DNA of 17,997 bases from CAYUTA01 sp964447605 (GTDB lineage Bacteria > Bacillota > Clostridia > Christensenellales > CAG-138), in contig CAYUTA010000055.1 in assembly GCA_964447605.1 (NCBI GenBank), positions 1 to 17,997 on the forward strand. The letters are read 5' to 3'. The first letter of the stretch is position 1. The number at the start of each line of letters is the position of its first letter. This document shows positions 13,145 to 17,997 of this stretch, one piece after another. The notes under the pieces are model-generated. The model had not been told where the DNA came from, made no database searches, and saw only the letters and a list, made by a program, of their open reading frames with translations. A program made the position numbers and the translations under genes.

Positions 13145-14224
13145 ATGAAAAAATGTATCGCATTGACGCTTGCCCTGCTGTTTGTACTCGGCATGGTTGC
13201 CTGTGCGGCGCCCGCGCAAGCGCCTGCCGCCGAAGCGCCCGCCGACGCCGCGCCCGTCGAGGAAGCCGTCCCCGCCGAGGAGGCCAAGAAGCCCGGGGAT
13301 TATACCGGCGAGGTGGTTATCTACTCGCCCCACGACGCCGACCCGCTGGCCGCGGGCATCGCGCTGTTTGAAACGACCTATCCCAACGTAAAGGTGGAAA
13401 TTGTCGCCGCCGGTACCGGTGAGCTGACCTCCCGCCTGGACGCTGAAAAAGAGAACCCCATCTGCGACGTGCTCTGGGGCGGCGGCGCGGACTCCCTGGC
13501 CGCCTATACCGAGCTGTTTCAGCCCTATGTATGCGCCAATGATGACGTGATCGACGATGCGTTCAAGGATAAGAACGACATGTGGATCGGCGAATCCCCG
13601 CTGCCCATGGTCATCATCTACAACAAGACCCTGATCCCCGAGGGCGTCGAGCCCCCGAAGGCCTGGGAAGACCTGACCGATCCCCAGTGGAAGGGCAAAA
13701 TCTGCTTTGCTAACCCTGCCAAGTCGGGCTCTGCCTACACGCAGCTTTGCACCATGATCCAGGCTGCCGGCGGCGACAACGAGCAGGGCTGGGATTATGT
13801 CAAGCGCTTTTATGCCAACCTGGACGGCAAGGTGTCCGATTCCTCCGGCAACTGCCATAAGCTCGTTGCTTCCGGCGAGTATATCATCGGCGTAACCATT
13901 GAGAAGTCCGCCGTGCTGTACGCCGATAATCCGGACATTGCCTTTGTCTACCCGGAAAAGAACTCTGCGGTTCCCGACGGTGTGGCTCTGGTTAAAAACT
14001 GTCCCAACGAAGAGAACGCCAAGCTGTTCATCGATTTTGTGACCGGCAAGGAGTGCCAGGTCGAGCAGAACACCAACTGGAAGCGCCGCCCCGTCCGCAG
14101 CGACGTGACCCCGGAGGGTCTGTGCGCGCTCTCCGAGCTCGACCTGCTGGATTATGATTTCGACTGGGCCGCCAACAATAAGGCGCAGATCGTGGAGAAG
14201 TGGCAGGACATCATGGTCGGCTAA
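13145..14224 (+). CDS. ABC transporter substrate-binding lipoprotein (FbpA/AfuA-like)
   Basis: A 359-residue exported binding protein. Residues 1-20 are a lipoprotein signal (MKK, hydrophobic core, MVAC lipobox, Cys20), then an Ala/Pro/Glu-rich tether to about residue 50. The mature part starts GEVVIYSPHDADPLAAGIALFE and shows the type-2 periplasmic-binding fold landmarks: CDVLWGGG, MVIIYNKTLI, the WEDLTDPQWKGKICFANP hinge region, ASGEYIIGVT, AKLFIDFVTGKE. This layout matches the iron(III)/2-aminoethylphosphonate group of binding proteins. The paired tyrosines that hold iron in FbpA are not seen, so iron is not assured. The ATG at 13145 has GAGGAG before it. First gene of the importer operon, separated from the ATPase by two strong hairpins, which fits its need for higher expression. 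Confidence 0.9.
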   Translation: MKKCIALTLALLFVLGMVACAAPAQAPAAEAPADAAPVEEAVPAEEAKKPGDYTGEVVIYSPHDADPLAAGIALFETTYPNVKVEIVAAGTGELTSRLDAEKENPICDVLWGGGADSLAAYTELFQPYVCANDDVIDDAFKDKNDMWIGESPLPMVIIYNKTLIPEGVEPPKAWEDLTDPQWKGKICFANPAKSGSAYTQLCTMIQAAGGDNEQGWDYVKRFYANLDGKVSDSSGNCHKLVASGEYIIGVTIEKSAVLYADNPDIAFVYPEKNSAVPDGVALVKNCPNEENAKLFIDFVTGKECQVEQNTNWKRRPVRSDVTPEGLCALSELDLLDYDFDWAANNKAQIVEKWQDIMVG

Positions 14225-14244
14225 GCCTGAATCGCCGGCCTGCG

Positions 14245-14275
14245 CTTGGGGGCATCCATCCCGGATGCCCCCAAG
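14245..14275 (+). terminator. First strong hairpin after the binding-protein gene
   Basis: A perfect 13-bp stem, CTTGGGGGCATCC against GGATGCCCCCAAG, with a five-base loop ATCCC, starts 21 bases after the stop codon. Only TCAAATT follows, so it lacks a classic U-tract. It is likely an mRNA 3'-end stabiliser or a partial terminator inside the operon. Confidence 0.7.
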
Positions 14276-14282
14276 TCAAATT

Positions 14283-14335
14283 GCCGCACTGCCCGCAAGG
14301 ACCGGCCGGCGGCCGGTCCTTGCGGGGAATGCGGC
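14283..14335 (+). terminator. Second, very long hairpin before the ATPase gene
   Basis: A perfect 16-bp stem (14292-14307 with 14311-14326, loop GGC) is extended, across a three-by-three internal loop, by GCCGCA (14283-14288) and TGCGGC (14330-14335). No T-run follows. With the first hairpin it probably limits read-through and protects the upstream message. Confidence 0.7.
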
Positions 14336-14404
14336 GGACAGCTTCCACCTGTAAGCCAGCGGCAACGGATATTCTGATACAGCATACTTTTAGGGAGGTA
14401 TTCG

Positions 14405-15481
14405 ATGAGCAATGAGGTCATCATCCGCGACGCCGTCAAACGTTACGGCAACTTTACGGCGGTCAGCGGCGTAAGCCTGAATATTAAGGAGGGTGAGTTT
14501 TTCACGCTGCTCGGCCCCTCCGGCTGCGGCAAAACCACGCTTCTGCGCATGATCGCGGGCTTCAACAGCATCGAGGGCGGCGATATCCTCTTTGGCGAGC
14601 GCCGCATCAACAGCGTGCCCGCACATAAGCGCGACATCGGCATGGTGTTCCAAAACTACGCCATCTTCCCGCACCTGACTGTGGAGGAGAACGTCGCCTA
14701 CGGCCTGAAGGCCAAAAAGGTTCCCGCAAAGGACATCGGCCCGCGCGTAACCGAGGCGCTCAGGCTCGTGCAGATTGAACAGCTGTGCAAGCGCAAGCCC
14801 AACGAGCTCTCCGGCGGCCAGCAGCAGCGCGTGGCGCTTGCGCGCGCGTTCGTCATCGAGCCGTCGGTGCTGCTGATGGACGAGCCGCTGAGCAACCTCG
14901 ATGCAAAGCTGCGCGTGCAGATGCGCTCCGTCATCAAGAAGCTCCAGAGACGGCTTGGCATCACCACCATCTACGTTACCCACGACCAGGAGGAGGCGCT
15001 TGCCATCTCCGACCGCATCGCGGTCATGCGCGACGGCGAAATCATGCAGGTCGGTTCGCCTCTCGATGTTTATACCAAGCCGCAAAACCCGTTTGTCGCG
15101 GGCTTCATCGGAATCAGCAACTTTATCGACTGCACGGTAGAGGGTGGCGATCCCGCCAATGCGCGTGTCAATGTCAAGGGTGAAATCGCGTTGACGCTTC
15201 CTCTGAAAAAAGCATATTCCGGCGAGGCGCGGATTTCCGCGCGGCCCGAGCAGCTGCGCTTTGCCGGGCAGGGCATGCCGGGCAGGGTGAACCTCAGCGT
15301 ATTCCTGGGAGACTTTATCGAATATGAAATCACGCTGGACAACGGCCAGACGCTTCAGTTGAACGAGTATACCAAGGACACGACCAACGTTCATGCCGAC
15401 GGGGAGCGGGTATTCATCGGTTTCGATCCCAACCGCATCAGCCTGTATGGTAAGGAAAGCGGGGAGGTGCTCAGTTCGTGA
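14405..15481 (+). CDS. ABC transporter ATP-binding protein (FbpC/PotA-like)
   Basis: A 358-residue importer ATPase. The nucleotide-binding domain (1-240) has Walker A GPSGCGKTT (residues 38-46), the Q-loop in VFQNYAIFPH, signature LSGGQQQRVALARAF, Walker B LLMDEPLSNLD and the switch histidine in VTHDQEEAL. A C-terminal TOBE-type domain (about 245-350) follows, as in iron, polyamine, thiosulfate and phosphonate importers. It powers the transporter at the inner face of the membrane. The ATG at 14405 has AGGGAGGT upstream. Its stop overlaps the permease start by four bases (GTGA), so translation is coupled. Confidence 0.95.
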   Translation: MSNEVIIRDAVKRYGNFTAVSGVSLNIKEGEFFTLLGPSGCGKTTLLRMIAGFNSIEGGDILFGERRINSVPAHKRDIGMVFQNYAIFPHLTVEENVAYGLKAKKVPAKDIGPRVTEALRLVQIEQLCKRKPNELSGGQQQRVALARAFVIEPSVLLMDEPLSNLDAKLRVQMRSVIKKLQRRLGITTIYVTHDQEEALAISDRIAVMRDGEIMQVGSPLDVYTKPQNPFVAGFIGISNFIDCTVEGGDPANARVNVKGEIALTLPLKKAYSGEARISARPEQLRFAGQGMPGRVNLSVFLGDFIEYEITLDNGQTLQLNEYTKDTTNVHADGERVFIGFDPNRISLYGKESGEVLSS

Positions 15482-17148
15482 AGCCGCTGACATTGCAACC
15501 CAGGCGCCTGCGGTTTGATTTCTGGACGGTCGTCAAGATTGCCGTCATAGCCGCGTTGCTGCTGTTCATCGTGTATCCATTTTATACGCTGCTCACGCGA
15601 AGCGTGTTTTCCGACAAGGCGGAGGGGCTGACGCTGTATAATTTCCAGCGTTTTTTTACCAAGCCGTATTATTACAGCACGCTGAAAAACACGGCGGTGG
15701 TCTGCCTCACGGCCACGCTGACCACCACGCTCATCGGCGTGCCCATCGCGTATCTGATGACGCGCTACAACGTCTTTGGCAAGCGGATTCTGCACATCTT
15801 CATCATCATGGCGCTGATGAGCCCCCCGTTTATCGGCGCATATTCCTGGATATTGATGTTCGGCCGTTCGGGCGTGATTACCAGGTTCTTTCTGGATGCG
15901 TTCAACGTGGTGCTTCCAACCATTTACGGCAAGGGCGGCATCATACTGGTGTTCACGTTCCATCTGTTCCCCTATGTGTACCTGTATGTTTCCGGCGCGC
16001 TCTCCAGCATTGACAGCACGCTCGAGGAAGCGGCGGAAAATCTCGGCAGCAACAAGCTCCGCCGTATCATGACCATTACGCTGCCGGTGGTGTTGCCCAG
16101 CATCCTCGCCGGCGCGGTAATGGTGTTCATGACGGCGCTGGCGGACTTCGGCACGCCGATGCTCATTGGCGAGGGTTATCCCGTACTGCCCGTGCTCGTC
16201 TATAACGAGTATATGAGCGAGCTTGGCGGCAACGCCAACATGGCCAGCGCCCTCTCGGTCATCATCGTCTTCTGCTCGCTTTCCGTGCTGCTGGTGCAAA
16301 AGCTGATTGTGGAAAAGAAGAACTATATCATGAATTCCATGCGTCCGCCGCAGATGGTGGAGGTGCACGGCCTGAAACGGTTCCTCGTTTCGCTGCCGGT
16401 ATACCTCATTGCGCTGATTGCATTCATGCCGCAGATTGTCGTGGTCATAATGTCGTTCATTGAGCGGAGTTTTTCGGGTGTGGTCAAGGGCGTCAATTTG
16501 GAGAACTACCGCACCATTGCCAAACGGCTGTCGACCAATATCACCAATACGTTCGTATTTTCCATCGTGGCCATTGTGTTCATCATTATCATCGGCATGC
16601 TGGTCAGCTACATCATCGTGCGCAAGAAAGGGAGGGTGTCGCAGCTGATTGACCTGATGGTCATGTTCCCCTACGTCATTCCCGGCTCCGTATTGGGCAT
16701 CGGCCTGATCGTGGCGTTCAACAGGCAGCCGCTCATCCTCACCGGCACGGCGGCCATCATGATTATCAGCTACGTCATCCGCAAGCTGCCATATACGGTG
16801 CGCTCGGGCAGCGCGTTCCTCTACCAGACCGACCCGTCCATCGAGGAGGCGAGCATCAACCTCGGCGTCTCCCCCATGCGGACGTTCTTTAAGGTAACCG
16901 GTCGCATGATGCTGCCCGGGATCATGTCCGGCGCAATATTGAGCTGGATTACCTGCATCAACGAACTGTCGAGTTCCATCATGCTCTACAGCGGCAAAAC
17001 CTCCACCATCGCGGTCGCCATCTATCAGGAGGTCATGCGCATGAGCGATGGAACGGCCGCCGCACTGGCAACCATTCTGACGCTGTCGACCATTGTGTCG
17101 CTACTGATCTTCTTTAAAATCAGCAAGGGAAAGGTTTCGATTGTCTGA
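15478..17148 (+). CDS. ABC transporter permease, two fused membrane domains (FbpB-like)
   Basis: A 556-residue permease with about twelve membrane segments in two homologous halves. Each half has an EAA loop that contacts the ATPase: EEAAENLGSNKLRRIMTITL near residues 182-200 and EEASINLGVSPMRTFFKVTG near 456-474. Fusion of both permease halves into one chain is typical of the FbpB/iron(III) and AEP-type importers. Translation starts at GTG 15478, overlapping the ATPase stop. Its own TGA overlaps the ATG of a following HAD-type reading frame, now broken. The membrane channel passes the substrate delivered by the lipoprotein; its identity is undecided between ferric iron and small phosphorylated or phosphonate compounds. 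Confidence 0.94.
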   Translation: MKPLTLQPRRLRFDFWTVVKIAVIAALLLFIVYPFYTLLTRSVFSDKAEGLTLYNFQRFFTKPYYYSTLKNTAVVCLTATLTTTLIGVPIAYLMTRYNVFGKRILHIFIIMALMSPPFIGAYSWILMFGRSGVITRFFLDAFNVVLPTIYGKGGIILVFTFHLFPYVYLYVSGALSSIDSTLEEAAENLGSNKLRRIMTITLPVVLPSILAGAVMVFMTALADFGTPMLIGEGYPVLPVLVYNEYMSELGGNANMASALSVIIVFCSLSVLLVQKLIVEKKNYIMNSMRPPQMVEVHGLKRFLVSLPVYLIALIAFMPQIVVVIMSFIERSFSGVVKGVNLENYRTIAKRLSTNITNTFVFSIVAIVFIIIIGMLVSYIIVRKKGRVSQLIDLMVMFPYVIPGSVLGIGLIVAFNRQPLILTGTAAIMIISYVIRKLPYTVRSGSAFLYQTDPSIEEASINLGVSPMRTFFKVTGRMMLPGIMSGAILSWITCINELSSSIMLYSGKTSTIAVAIYQEVMRMSDGTAAALATILTLSTIVSLLIFFKISKGKVSIV

Positions 17149-17278
17149 TGCTACAAAACGTGGTCTTCGACATGGACGGGTGCTCATCCGGTGCAATTGT
17201 GATATTTGCCGCGAGCGCTATGTGCGGGAGGTGCCTGTTTCAGCAACCGGACGCATGACGATATCCATGCAATCGTGA
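17148..17278 (+). pseudogene. HAD-family phosphatase remnant, frameshifted
   Basis: An ATG overlapping the permease stop (TGATG) opens MLQNVVFDMDG, the nucleophile motif (Asp8 and Asp10) of haloacid-dehalogenase-type phosphatases. The frame then turns to nonsense and stops at 17256-17258. Restoring one G in the GGG run at 17178-17180 gives VLIRCNCDI...ERYVREV, a normal continuation of the HAD motif, which runs only to a stop at 17276-17278. So at least two lesions separate it from a working gene. In the same frame, 17336-17405 reads a coding-like charged stretch (DERKQDLEELANFKYSRRAE) that I do not recognise. Originally the fourth, translationally coupled gene of the importer operon. Confidence 0.65.
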
Positions 17279-17431
17279 AGGACATACGGGTCGCCCACGG
17301 GTTTCCGGAGCGGCAACGCCCCGGAAACCTCCGTTGTGGACGAGCGCAAGCAGGATTTGGAGGAATTGGCAAACTTCAAGTACAGCCGCCGGGCGGAACA
17401 ATTGTGTACGCTTTGTCAATTAGTGGCGGCA

Positions 17432-17680
17432 TCAAAAAGCATATCCCATTATTTTTTCGCCTTTTGCAGCATATTCGCCGTTAGAACAAAACCCGATTTG
17501 CCTATAAAGGGCAATTGCCGACGCGTTGCTTTCCTATACGCTTAAATACACCCGGCCGCTGTCGCATTCCTTATGCAGCTTATCAAGCGGGACGTGAACC
17601 GCCGCTTTTCCATGTCCTTTGCCCTGATGATTTTTATCAATCAGAACGGTCCGGTCATAAACGGCCCGGCAATGACGATT
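17432..17680 (-). pseudogene. GNAT acetyltransferase remnant with in-frame amber stop
   Basis: Read on the minus strand, DRTVLIDKNHQGKGHGKAA is a typical acetyl-CoA-binding loop (Q-x-x-G-x-G/A-type) of GNAT enzymes close to the spermidine/diamine acetyltransferase group. After RVYLSV a TAG (17536-17534) interrupts it, and the same frame goes on with ESNASAIALYRQIGF and GEKIMGYAF to a TGA at 17432. That is the normal C-terminal strand of the family. The N-terminal half (about 80 residues in full-length members) is not recognisable upstream. Missing N-terminus plus nonsense codon make it a pseudogene. The right-hand boundary is approximate. Confidence 0.65.
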
Positions 17681-17997
17681 GAAAGTTGAACTTGCACCTT
17701 GATTGAATAGATGATTTTTTTGCTTATTGAATATGCCGCTCCGTGCACGTCCCCCATTCTTCTTGCTTTGCCTGGCTCGCAAAGCCAGCCGGGCCGGTCA
17801 ACGGTTACGAATGCTTTCGTCATGGGCAAGGAGCGCGTACGGTCGCCGCCCATACTTTGTACTTCTTGCCGCCCGGGAGTCCGCAGGGCGAGCGGCAACA
17901 TGCGGTTGTCCCGTTGAAAAACGTTGTTTTTTGACGAACTTAAAGGGGCTGTATCAAAACAGCCGGACACGAAAACGGAGTCGAGGCGATGCGAAAG
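17681..17997. other. Non-coding or decayed end region
   Basis: I see no supported gene in these 317 bases. An open frame on the minus strand here has no recognisable motif. Small dyads occur: CTGGCT-CGCAA-AGCCAG near 17768-17784 and GGCTGT-ATCAAA-ACAGCC near 17947-17964. The last bases (GGAG, GAGGCG, then ATGCGAAAG at 17989) could be a ribosome binding site and the start of a plus-strand gene that continues beyond the window; too little is present to judge. Confidence 0.35.

Noticed and set aside
17641..17970. A 109-codon minus-strand frame near the window end
   Set aside because: No domain, no ribosome binding site, and it overlaps the GNAT remnant in a different frame.

Overview
The window looks like a chromosomal stretch of a GC-rich, Gram-positive-type anaerobe, most likely an uncultured member of the Clostridia. 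This is inferred from strong GGAGG-type ribosome binding sites, TTG and GTG starts, sigma-A-like promoters, a lipoprotein substrate-binding protein, a WalJ/YycJ-type metallo-hydrolase and a KdpDE-like two-component pair. I could not compare it with any database. I see no rRNA, tRNA, CRISPR array, insertion sequence or phage gene.

Region 1 (50-6342, minus strand) is a tight six-gene operon. It starts at a good promoter with an inverted-repeat operator (6282-6342) and ends at a rho-independent terminator (50-89). Gene order is a MerR-type regulator with two HTH-like segments, an SCP2-like protein, a class-III PLP aminotransferase, the N- and C-terminal halves of a split transketolase, and a second SCP2-like protein related to the first. 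I recognise the individual families but not the combination, and it is my leading candidate for an undescribed metabolic system. A plausible job is to make or break down an amino-ketose or a related, possibly hydrophobic, metabolite, with the SCP2-like proteins as binding or carrier subunits. A polytopic membrane protein (6607-8007) is transcribed divergently and may be the matching transporter.

Region 2 (8056-12882) is mostly housekeeping: a KdpE-like response regulator and a KdpD-like kinase lacking the large N-terminal sensor region (minus strand), ispE for isoprenoid synthesis (minus strand, apparently leaderless), then divergently walJ/yycJ and a tcdA-like E1 enzyme (plus strand). The ispE-walJ gap holds two opposed extended -10 promoters, a perfect 12-bp palindrome and a structured leader.

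Region 3 (13053-17148, plus strand) is an FbpABC-like ABC importer operon: lipoprotein binding protein, ATPase and a fused double permease. Two very strong hairpins separate the binding protein from the ATPase, which is typical of differential expression within a transporter operon. The ligand is not settled by the sequence.

Region 4 (17148-17997) is a decay zone. A HAD-family phosphatase start, once translationally coupled to the permease, is broken by a frameshift, and a convergent GNAT acetyltransferase remnant carries an in-frame amber stop. The last 300 bases hold no gene I can support.
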